From positions 1-5,860 of the forward strand of contig CAKUEV010000125.1 of the NCBI GenBank assembly GCA_934646845.1: DNA of 5,860 nucleotides. The letters run 5' to 3'. Within the stretch, counting starts at the first letter, position 1. Each line of letters opens with the position of its first letter. Origin of the DNA: an uncultured Slackia sp. GTDB lineage: Bacteria; Actinomycetota; Coriobacteriia; Coriobacteriales; Eggerthellaceae. Made by a program: the position numbers and the translations under genes. Positions 1 through 5,719 of the stretch are shown here, piece by piece. The notes beneath the pieces are model-generated. The model ran no database searches. It worked only from the letters and a program-made list of their open reading frames with translations, and was not told the origin of the DNA.

Positions 1-1
1 G

Positions 2-343
2 ATTATGTATGCCCGCCGCGACCAGCAGCTTCGAGTGACGCGCATCATGATCGATGCGATGAATGCTGCCGAAATCGGGTCCAAAAAACTCGAACGTTAT
101 ATGCTCAACTACCTCTCCATGATGATGTGCATCTGCTCGATTTTCCTGCGCATGGAAAAGACCGACGAAAATGAAGAGAATCGCACTGCCATTTGGGAAT
201 ACCTCAAGGAGAAGGATCCCGAGCTCTACAAGCGAGTCAAGAACACCGCGTTGAACTGGGGAACGAACATTCCCACCGAAGCAGGTCGACAGTTCGGCTT
301 GGCGGCTTACCATCTCGCGCAAAAGATTTTCAAATTCAACTAG
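2..343 (+). CDS. C-terminal part of a probable family 2 glycosyltransferase (5' end outside window)
   Basis: The frame is open from the left edge to a TAG at 341-343 and encodes about 113 residues. The in-frame ATG at 5-7 has no room for a ribosome binding site inside the window, so I read this as the end of a longer gene. The stretch starting YARRDQQLRVTRIM resembles the 'YYYRxRxxSxxxS' segment that follows the catalytic domain in many GT2 glycosyltransferases, which use nucleotide sugars to build cell-surface glycans. The rest looks helical and has a Met/Cys-rich hydrophobic patch (YLSMMMCICSIFLRM). It ends in a basic, amphipathic segment (HLAQKIFKF) that could lie on the membrane. No catalytic DxD or ED motif is visible because that half is off the window. 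The GT2 assignment comes from pattern memory and is moderate at best. It could instead be another envelope enzyme. An intrinsic terminator follows 21 bp after the stop, so this is the last gene of its transcript. Confidence 0.5.
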   Translation: MMYARRDQQLRVTRIMIDAMNAAEIGSKKLERYMLNYLSMMMCICSIFLRMEKTDENEENRTAIWEYLKEKDPELYKRVKNTALNWGTNIPTEAGRQFGLAAYHLAQKIFKFN

Positions 344-364
344 CAGCGAACTTCGCAGTACAGC

Positions 365-390
365 AAACGGCCCCATTGGGGCCGTTTTTT
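365..390 (+). terminator. Rho-independent terminator after the left-edge gene
   Basis: A perfect 10-bp stem (AAACGGCCCC at 365-374, GGGGCCGTTT at 378-387) with a 3-nt ATT loop runs straight into six Ts (385-390). It begins 21 bp after the stop at 343. On the minus strand the stem is followed by only three Ts, so it is mainly a plus-strand terminator. It may still slow transcripts leaving the convergent dinB gene, which ends at 516. The rest of the gap (391-515) shows no convincing gene or second terminator. Confidence 0.9.
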
Positions 391-515
391 CGGGCGAATG
401 TGCAGCAGGGACGACGAGCGACGCGTTAGGGATTCCCGCCTCGAGACCTCACGATTCGACCACCGGCAAAATAATGCTCCGTTATGCCACCAAGCGCCAA
501 GAGCCGTAATGCGCG

Positions 516-1817
516 CTATCGAGAATAATCGGCAGGATTTTTAGCCGCAGTGCCTGTTGTTTTATCTTTGAAGCGCAGATCGCGCCCGAAAAAGACCGCG
601 CCTTCACCAAAACGATCTTTCACTTTATCGGTCGCTTTCGAAAGGCTCCTGCCAACTTCCGCATCGATCGACGACTTCTTGGCAGCACCTTGTTCATCCT
701 GGACGGCCGCATCGAAAGGGGTCGCATCGAAAAGCGATTCTTGAACCACTTCACCTTTGTCGAAATGAGACACTGCGACGCCGACCAGGCGCACGCGCAT
801 TCCCGGCTTCCATATTTGAGAAATCATGCGATGAATCTCGGGCATAAACACATGCTCGTTATCATCTTGAGCGCGAAGTTGCGTTTGGCAGCTTTTCGAT
901 GTGCGGTCGGCAAAGCGAAGCTTAAGGGCGAGCGTCGACCCCTTGAGCCCATTTTTGCGAAGCCGACGCGCCACTTTAACCGCGAGCATATTCGCTGCAT
1001 TTTCTATCGCATCGAAGGTAGCGAGGTCTTGAGAAAACGTCATTTCATTCGAAACGGATTTCACGGTCTCGTCCTGCTTTACGGCAGTTGCATCGATTCC
1101 CAAGCATCGCATGCGCATCATTTCGCCGTTTTTGCCGTAAATCGATTGCAAGAGGCCTTCCGAAGCTTCAGCCATATCGCCAAGCGTGCGAATGCCGTGT
1201 CGTAGAAGTTCCTCTTCAGCTCGCTTGCCAACGCCTGACATGACGCGAATGGGCAAAGGGAAAAGGAAATCAAGTTCCGAACCCGGGTATATCACGGTAA
1301 GGCCACGCGGTTTATCCTGGTCAGAAGCGATTTTCGCAACTGTTTTACTCGTTCCGACGCCAATTGAGCACGTAACCCCAAGATGAGCAACTCGCTTTTG
1401 GATTCTATCGGCGATGGCAGCTGGATGCTCTGAGTTGACTTCGGTAGGGGAGACATCGACAAATGCCTCATCGATGCTCACTTGCTGCACGTGAGGGCTC
1501 TCATCGTGCAAAATAGCCATGACTCGAGCCGACATTTCCTTATAGCGGTCAAAATGACCATGCGCCCATATTGCCTGAGGACAGAGTTCTCGCGCGGCAG
1601 ATGCGGCCATTGCGGAATGAACGCCATAGGCGCGAGCCTCATAGCTCGCGGTTGAAACAACGCCGTGTTTGTCAGCATCTCCGCCAACAATTACCGGCTT
1701 GCCGCGCCACGCCGGGTGATCAAGCTGCTCCACAGAAGCAAAAAATGCATCGAGATCAACGAGTAAAATCGCAGGTCCCGTCCATGGTTGCAGGTATGTA
1801 GAATCAAATTCCGCCAT
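516..1817 (-). CDS. dinB: DNA polymerase IV (Y-family translesion polymerase)
   Basis: This is a complete 433-residue Y-family polymerase, which copies past damaged or mispaired template bases with low fidelity and without proofreading. The palm has DLDAFFASVE at residues 21-30, with metal ligand D21 and probable steric-gate F26. SIDEAF at 114-119 holds catalytic D116 and E117. A helix-hairpin-helix-like stretch (MSGVGKRAEEELLRHGI) lies near 193-209, and the little-finger domain follows at about 250-355. QESLF at 359-363 resembles the QLSLF-type motif that binds the sliding clamp. A 70-residue tail follows, including DRFGEGAVFFGRDLRF, so the protein is longer than E. coli Pol IV (351 residues). 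The ATG at 1815-1817 is preceded by a modest GAGAAAG Shine-Dalgarno-like sequence. The gene stands alone and is divergent from the small membrane protein gene at 1953. A LexA-like site about 94 bp upstream suggests SOS control. No active-site residue is missing. Confidence 0.96.
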   Translation of the reverse strand: MAEFDSTYLQPWTGPAILLVDLDAFFASVEQLDHPAWRGKPVIVGGDADKHGVVSTASYEARAYGVHSAMAASAARELCPQAIWAHGHFDRYKEMSARVMAILHDESPHVQQVSIDEAFVDVSPTEVNSEHPAAIADRIQKRVAHLGVTCSIGVGTSKTVAKIASDQDKPRGLTVIYPGSELDFLFPLPIRVMSGVGKRAEEELLRHGIRTLGDMAEASEGLLQSIYGKNGEMMRMRCLGIDATAVKQDETVKSVSNEMTFSQDLATFDAIENAANMLAVKVARRLRKNGLKGSTLALKLRFADRTSKSCQTQLRAQDDNEHVFMPEIHRMISQIWKPGMRVRLVGVAVSHFDKGEVVQESLFDATPFDAAVQDEQGAAKKSSIDAEVGRSLSKATDKVKDRFGEGAVFFGRDLRFKDKTTGTAAKNPADYSR

Positions 1818-1910
1818 TGAGCTTTCTCACAGTACATCAACGTCGCGCAAGGCGCAGCTTTCTTAATTAGGTCCATGGTATCATGAAATCGGCAACTCCC
1901 CTGTTGCTAT

Positions 1911-1924
1911 GTACAAATGTTCGA
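1911..1924 (-). promoter_or_regulatory. Candidate LexA (SOS) box upstream of dinB
   Basis: Read on the minus strand, the sequence is CGAACATTTGTAC with a final A from position 1910. It matches the Gram-positive LexA consensus CGAACATATGTTCG at 11 of 14 positions, including the full CGAAC half-site. The second half-site is degenerate (GTAC instead of GTTC). It lies about 94 bp before the dinB start codon, a reasonable operator position for a gene that is SOS-controlled in many bacteria. The region is also upstream of the divergent gene at 1953, so one site could affect both. The match is imperfect and I could not identify a clear promoter next to it. Confidence 0.4.
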
Positions 1925-1939
1925 TTTTCAAAATCGAAC
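1919..1939. promoter_or_regulatory. 21-bp palindrome ahead of the small membrane protein gene
   Basis: Ten-bp arms GTTCGATTTT (1919-1928) and AAAATCGAAC (1930-1939) are perfect inverted repeats around a single C at 1929. The element ends 2 nt before the AAGGAG ribosome binding site at 1942-1947. It could be an operator for a dimeric repressor. Alternatively, if it lies within the transcript, it could be a hairpin that limits ribosome access. Its left arm overlaps the candidate LexA box. There is no T-run, so it is not a terminator. Confidence 0.5.
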
Positions 1940-1941
1940 GG

Positions 1942-1947
1942 AAGGAG
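1942..1947 (+). promoter_or_regulatory. Ribosome binding site that fixes the start at 1953
   Basis: AAGGAG lies 5 nt before the ATG at 1953-1955. The earlier in-frame ATG at 1917 has no comparable site and would place the palindrome inside the coding region. The downstream ATG is therefore preferred. Confidence 0.8.
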
Positions 1948-1952
1948 CACGC

Positions 1953-2270
1953 ATGAATTTGAGCAAGTCAACCTGCCGCAACTTTGCAATCGGCGGCATC
2001 GTATGCGCTGGCATCAGTATTGTGATTGGCGGTGCTTTGCTCGATATCGTTGGCTTCGTTATCGGATTCATCGCGCTTACCTCCGCCAAGAAAATGATCG
2101 CAGCAATGCCTGGCGACGCCTATGTCGAAAATGTTTTGAAGCTCGCAAAGATCGCTGTCGTCGTATCGCTGGTCGCATTCATTGCGAACATTTTGACCGC
2201 CGTTTTCCTGACGCCCGTTCTGGTCGATCAAGCGAACAGCATGGTTGCCAAGTCTGCATCCACGTTCTAG
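1953..2270 (+). CDS. Small multi-pass membrane protein of unknown function (105 aa)
   Basis: I do not recognise this family. The 105-residue protein starts MNLSKSTCRNFAIGG. It has two closely spaced hydrophobic segments at about residues 11-27 and 29-44, rich in Gly, Ile and Ala, then a short polar linker (SAKKMIAAMPGDAYVENVLKLAK), and another long hydrophobic segment at about 67-92. Three membrane passes, or a hairpin plus one pass, would fit. The glycine-rich pair of helices recalls the small DUF4190-like membrane proteins, but the match is too weak to name. There is no signal peptidase site, catalytic motif or metal-binding cluster. The start is set by a good ribosome binding site. The gene stands alone, divergent from dinB and convergent with the dlt operon, and probably has its own promoter in 1818-1940, although no clear -35/-10 pair stands out. 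The palindrome just upstream suggests specific regulation. Confidence 0.8.
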   Translation: MNLSKSTCRNFAIGGIVCAGISIVIGGALLDIVGFVIGFIALTSAKKMIAAMPGDAYVENVLKLAKIAVVVSLVAFIANILTAVFLTPVLVDQANSMVAKSASTF

Positions 2271-2401
2271 GAAATCGCTCGAAAGCATAGAACGAAACAC
2301 GTCCGGCAACTCTTGGCCACACGTCTTTTCTTGGTCCGGCGACGACTTTTTCTAACAAGCCAAACGCGTGTCACCAAGCAGCAATCAAGCGAATCTCTTT
2401 C

Positions 2402-2438
2402 AAAGCCTTCCTTCGGCATAATCTGAAGGAAGGCTTTT
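2402..2438. terminator. Bidirectional hairpin terminator between convergent genes
   Basis: A perfect 13-bp stem (AAAGCCTTCCTTC at 2402-2414, GAAGGAAGGCTTT at 2425-2437) encloses a 10-nt loop. On the plus strand it runs into TTTT followed by GTTT, a usable U-tract for the membrane protein gene ending at 2270. On the minus strand it lies about 40 bp beyond the end of the dlt operon and exits through TTT followed by GAAAG, a weaker tract. It most likely serves both transcripts. The rest of the 2271-2477 gap holds no convincing gene. Confidence 0.85.
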
Positions 2439-2477
2439 GTTTGCGCCTTTTGTTATCTATAATTCTGATAATACATG

Positions 2478-4076
2478 TTATGTAAAGTTGTGAAGTTTTC
2501 GCACTTTTACGCCGATTACAATCGCAGCAACAATACGCGCCACAACGGCCAAGGCGACCAGCGCGACACCGATATACAAACCGCAAGCAATCGATGGGTC
2601 GAACGTTGAAATGTCGCGCCATGGAATCCCGAAATCACGCGGCATGGACAAAAGCCACGCAAATACGCACGCGTAGAGCGCGCCATCGATTACCGTGGCA
2701 CCAAGCACCATGGTTTTCCCTGCTTTACGCACCAATAGACGCGCAACACAGCACCACACGGGCGTTAGCAGCAACGGAAGCGCACACATCAGCCAGAAAT
2801 GCGCCCATTCCGCATTTGTTTCGGCATGCGCCTCGTCATATTCGGATTGATCGAGGTCAACGGCGTTGTTGCCCATAGCGACATCAAGAACGCCACTCGC
2901 TAAATTAAAGAACAGCGAGTTGCCCGCTACAGAATCATAGCCATCGCCAAGCACCACCACTCCAATGCCGCGGTCCGGCAGAATTGCCATGCTCGCCACG
3001 TTGGTCTCAACATCGCCATCGTGGCAAAATACGAGTTCGCCATCGTTATCGTACGAAGTCCACCCCATGCCGTAATACGAATCGCCGTCCGGATCAGGCA
3101 CGCGGCTCATAAACATTTGCATGACGCTGTCGTAATCGAGCACATTCTTGCCGCCGCCCAAATACATTTGCAAATAATTCGCCATGTCACGAACGCTCGA
3201 GGAAACATACCCCGACGAAGGCCCGCCCCACGCATCATCGTCTTCAGCGTGCTGGAAATCATCTTGGATATAGCGGCCGAAATAATTTCTATGGCCAAGC
3301 ACGTTTCTTGAGTCGGAATACGTCGCGGCATCATCGGAATCATCGTCGTTGATGCCGCCGAAGGTGTTGCTGTCGTATTCCCCAAGCACATCATTCGTGC
3401 GCAGGCCCTGGGCGGAAGAGTCGACCATATTGAGCGGAGCGAAAACATGCTTCGCCATGTATGCGGAATACGGCTCCCCCGACACGTGCTCAACGATGCG
3501 CCCGAGCAAGTCATAATTAGCGTTCGCGTACGAAAACTCGCCGAAGCTGTCCCCTACCGTTGCCTCGTTGAGCGACTCGTAATACCCGAACCCGCTTGTC
3601 TGATTGAGCAGCATTCGAACGCTGACCTCGGGCGAGATGAGATATTCAGGAGCATAATCGCTCGCAGGGGCATCAAGATCGATTTTTCCCTGCTCAACAA
3701 GCTGCATAATCGCAACAGCGCACATCGACTTGCTCAACGAGCCAATATAGAACGCATCGCCAGCGCTCTCGCACGTTCCAAATGTGCGCATATACGCAAC
3801 CCCTAGGCTCGTGACAACGGCAACGGCTACTCCAGGCTCATGAGTGCGATCGACGTTGCGCGAAAGATACGAATCTAACGCGGCGGAAAGCTCGTCGGCA
3901 TCCAAATCGGCTGATGAGTTGCCGATTGATGAGGTTGCAGATGAAACGCTCTGTTTCGCGGGCTCATCGGCGTACGCCGCATGCAAATTCGATGCCGCAG
4001 CAAAGCAAAGGACGCCGACGAAAATCACCGTGACGAGCCTTGCCCATGAGGAATATGGAAAACGAACCGAATGCAC
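2478..4076 (-). CDS. Secreted, membrane-anchored PBP/class C beta-lactamase-like serine hydrolase; last gene of the dlt operon
   Basis: This is a penicillin-binding-protein-like serine hydrolase of 532 residues from the GTG at 4074-4076. It has a signal peptide (about residues 11-34, ending AAYA before DEP). The active-site motifs are SLSK at 113-116 (SxxK nucleophile), YAN at 183-185 and HDG at 352-354 (in place of KTG). A YGMGW motif near 335-339 is typical of the family. Three hydrophobic helices follow at about 427-447, 456-477 and 498-522, so the catalytic domain faces outside and is anchored at its C-terminus. An acidic Asp-rich insertion lies at about 243-282. The family includes D,D-carboxypeptidases, esterases, and FmtA, which removes D-alanine from teichoic acids. 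Its place directly after dltD and the dltX-like gene suggests a role in D-alanyl ester turnover; this is inference. I chose GTG 4076 because AGAGGA precedes it. The frame also has an ATG at 4106 and a TTG at 4160 without good ribosome binding sites. It stops at TAA 2478-2480. Confidence 0.9.
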   Translation of the reverse strand: MHSVRFPYSSWARLVTVIFVGVLCFAAASNLHAAYADEPAKQSVSSATSSIGNSSADLDADELSAALDSYLSRNVDRTHEPGVAVAVVTSLGVAYMRTFGTCESAGDAFYIGSLSKSMCAVAIMQLVEQGKIDLDAPASDYAPEYLISPEVSVRMLLNQTSGFGYYESLNEATVGDSFGEFSYANANYDLLGRIVEHVSGEPYSAYMAKHVFAPLNMVDSSAQGLRTNDVLGEYDSNTFGGINDDDSDDAATYSDSRNVLGHRNYFGRYIQDDFQHAEDDDAWGGPSSGYVSSSVRDMANYLQMYLGGGKNVLDYDSVMQMFMSRVPDPDGDSYYGMGWTSYDNDGELVFCHDGDVETNVASMAILPDRGIGVVVLGDGYDSVAGNSLFFNLASGVLDVAMGNNAVDLDQSEYDEAHAETNAEWAHFWLMCALPLLLTPVWCCVARLLVRKAGKTMVLGATVIDGALYACVFAWLLSMPRDFGIPWRDISTFDPSIACGLYIGVALVALAVVARIVAAIVIGVKVRKLHNFT

Positions 4077-4085
4077 CGCGCCGCG

Positions 4086-4091
4086 TCCTCT
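4086..4091 (-). promoter_or_regulatory. Ribosome binding site supporting the GTG start of the serine hydrolase
   Basis: On the minus strand AGAGGA lies 9 nt before GTG 4076 and 1 nt after the stop codon of the dltX-like gene. Neither alternative start (ATG 4106, TTG 4160) has a purine-rich site at proper distance. The spacing is slightly long, so the choice is probable and not certain. Confidence 0.55.
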
Positions 4092-4092
4092 G

Positions 4093-4293
4093 CTAAAACG
4101 CGGCATAAATGAATTGAACGGGCTCTGCGAAACCCGAGAATACTTCGTACCAAAACACAAGACAACCCGCCATCAGCAAAAACAGTCCAGCGCCAACAGT
4201 CAGGGCGACCGGGTGGCTGCAGGCGAATGCAGTGACTTCGCACGAAATCGTATGCAGGTTTGGGCGCTCTTTCAAAATCTCGCGAGATGTCAT
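4093..4293 (-). CDS. dltX: DltX-like single-pass membrane protein with C-terminal FIYxxF motif (66 aa)
   Basis: The 66-residue protein has a soluble N-terminus (MTSREILKERPNLHT), one transmembrane helix at about residues 29-48, then FWYEVFSGF, and ends exactly in FIYAAF (61-66). DltX proteins of Firmicutes are about 50 residues, single-pass, and end in a conserved FIYNEF-type motif; its tyrosine has been proposed as an acyl carrier between DltB and DltD. The size is similar, with one helix, a FWY segment beside it and the motif at the very C-terminus, so I read Y63 as the equivalent residue. The ATG (4291-4293) overlaps the dltD stop as ATGA, and AAGGTGG lies 6 nt upstream, so translation is probably coupled to dltD. 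In classical operons dltX precedes dltA; here it follows dltD. The next gene begins 16 bp after its stop. The homology is inferred from motif, topology and context, as the overall sequence is too short to be decisive. The symbol is provisional. Confidence 0.8.
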   Translation of the reverse strand: MTSREILKERPNLHTISCEVTAFACSHPVALTVGAGLFLLMAGCLVFWYEVFSGFAEPVQFIYAAF

Positions 4294-5684
4294 TCTGCAC
4301 CACCTTCTTGAACAGCGGAATTGGCGTCAGTTGCAGCGTTATCGGAAAACGTCGAAGGTTCGGCTCCCACGCCTGAATCGTACGACGCTCCGTCCGAATC
4401 ACCCGAAGCACCGTTCGCAATCGCCACATCGCTCTCGCTCGAATCAGCAGCCGTCGCGGCCTTAAGGCCATCAACGCCCCCAAAGCCTGCACCACCGAGG
4501 AATGCGTTGTCTTGGCCATTCGCGAAATCGTACACAGCATGCTCGATGCGCACCCAGCCAATCCAGCCCGGATGCACCGTATCGCACAGGAAGTATTTCT
4601 CGTATTCGCAGCTTGAAAAATCGGCGTAAGCAACGCCCGCCTCATCGCACAAAGAACGCGCCTGGTCATAGAATTGGACACGCGTATCGGAAGTCACGCC
4701 CATTTCGTCATACCAGCTGCCATGCATGGGCAGAATCACAACGAGCGGCTCGAGGCCCGCTTCCTTGCACACCTTCAAGAAGCACTGGAAATCTGTCCAT
4801 TCGTCATCGGCATGCGCGAAATCTTGGTTTTGCTCGCTTTTGTACTGAGAGTTTTTATTCCAATAGGCATCGTGAATGCCGTAATCGTTGTTCGTGCACG
4901 ACTGCTCGCCCTGCGCTTGCGCATCGGAAAGCAGCGCATCCCAATCGGGCTCCCCCGTCGGCTCGCCAGTCGATCGCACCTGGGAATTCTTAGGCGACCC
5001 TTTCACCAACGCGTCGATTTTGCTGCGAATGCGCAGGTCATTTGAGAATTGATAGGTAACATCATTAATGGCGTCGACGAAAGTATCGTCGTTGGCGGCC
5101 GCAATTTGCGTCCCTTCAACGCCAAGCGCCTCAAGACGCTGGCGAACATACGCTTTCGTGTCGTCGCTGATGGAGTCGTTTTCCAAGAAGCCCTTATACA
5201 GCTGATAAGAAAACTTCGACGAGAACTTCGACTGCTGGCCATTGCCTTTGAAGAACCATTGCGGCGAAAGCATGAGCACCACTTTACGATTCTTCGATGA
5301 TGGCGCATACGCTCCAGCGGCAATCGCCTGCCAGAGGCTTTGGTCGAACGCCTCGCCCACGTACGTCATATCGACACCGCTCACGCTTTCGCCAAACACC
5401 TTCTGAGGGCATTGGTTCACCAGCGGCGATGAAATATAGAGCTCCGACGTGCCAAACGTCAGAATGCCGTCGTCGCTCATGTTCGTCGTCGTGAAGTCAA
5501 CGCTTTCCGATTTCGTGCCCGAATAGACGTAATCGTAGAGGCGCGTTTGGTCAGCCACATCGCCCTGACGCGGAAGCGCGCAGCAAACGCCGCCCACTAC
5601 AAGGGCAATCGCGACAAGACCGGCCACAACGCCCTTAAGAAGAAGCATGCCCGAAACCTTCTTTTCTGGCGCCTTTTCAGCCAA
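4290..5684 (-). CDS. dltD: DltD, D-alanyl transfer protein of the dlt system
   Basis: This 464-residue membrane-anchored SGNH-like enzyme acts outside the membrane in the last step of D-alanine transfer from the DltB side to the acceptor polymer. One N-terminal helix (about residues 12-36) anchors it. The DltD signatures appear in order: FGTSEL at 77-82 with nucleophile S80 (usually FGSSEL), SPQWF at 140-144, HGSWYD at 321-326, and DTVHPGWIGW at 368-377 with D368 and H371 completing the Ser-His-Asp triad. From about residue 392 it carries a 70-residue acidic, Gly/Ala/Ser/Asp-rich tail that ordinary DltD proteins of about 400-420 residues lack. The start is TTG (5682-5684), preceded by an excellent AAAGGAGGT site; no in-frame ATG lies closer. 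It follows dltC by 35 bp and its stop overlaps the dltX-like ATG, so the four genes probably form one transcript. The catalytic set looks intact. Confidence 0.95.
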   Translation of the reverse strand: MAEKAPEKKVSGMLLLKGVVAGLVAIALVVGGVCCALPRQGDVADQTRLYDYVYSGTKSESVDFTTTNMSDDGILTFGTSELYISSPLVNQCPQKVFGESVSGVDMTYVGEAFDQSLWQAIAAGAYAPSSKNRKVVLMLSPQWFFKGNGQQSKFSSKFSYQLYKGFLENDSISDDTKAYVRQRLEALGVEGTQIAAANDDTFVDAINDVTYQFSNDLRIRSKIDALVKGSPKNSQVRSTGEPTGEPDWDALLSDAQAQGEQSCTNNDYGIHDAYWNKNSQYKSEQNQDFAHADDEWTDFQCFLKVCKEAGLEPLVVILPMHGSWYDEMGVTSDTRVQFYDQARSLCDEAGVAYADFSSCEYEKYFLCDTVHPGWIGWVRIEHAVYDFANGQDNAFLGGAGFGGVDGLKAATAADSSESDVAIANGASGDSDGASYDSGVGAEPSTFSDNAATDANSAVQEGGAE

Positions 5685-5689
5685 AACGC

Positions 5690-5698
5690 ACCTCCTTT
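5690..5698 (-). promoter_or_regulatory. Strong Shine-Dalgarno that fixes the TTG start of dltD
   Basis: On the minus strand AAAGGAGGT, a near-perfect complement of the 16S rRNA tail, ends 5 nt before TTG 5684. It explains how a weak TTG codon can be used, and it separates dltD from dltC as an independently initiated gene. Confidence 0.85.
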
Positions 5699-5719
5699 CC
5701 TTCGCCGTTTATGCGAGCC

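Noticed and set aside
690..1205. 171-residue plus-strand open frame opposite dinB
   Set aside because: It is wholly antisense to a well-supported dinB with intact motifs. The translation shows no family features and there is no ribosome binding site of note.
1879..1884. TATCAT as a -10 element for the small membrane protein gene
   Set aside because: No matching -35 hexamer at proper spacing; I could not support a specific promoter in this intergenic region.
1883..2290. 135-residue plus-strand open frame overlapping the small membrane protein
   Set aside because: It is Arg/Cys-rich and shows no sensible domain, whereas the 1953-2270 frame has a good ribosome binding site and coherent membrane helices.
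2322..2353. Possible second terminator, with CGTC and GACG flanking and a TTTTT run at about 2347-2351
   Set aside because: Only four base pairs with a large loop; too weak compared with the 13-bp hairpin at 2402-2438.
2458..2463. Perfect TATAAT on the plus strand pointing into the 3' end of the serine hydrolase (possible antisense promoter)
   Set aside because: No acceptable -35 element sits 16-18 bp upstream. The area is simply AT-rich next to a terminator, so chance is a sufficient explanation.
4025..4681. 218-residue minus-strand open frame across the dltD/dltX-like junction
   Set aside because: It is an alternate frame of dltD and the small gene, rich in Arg and Leu in the manner of a shadow frame. 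The dltD catalytic motifs and the FIYAAF protein explain the same DNA better.
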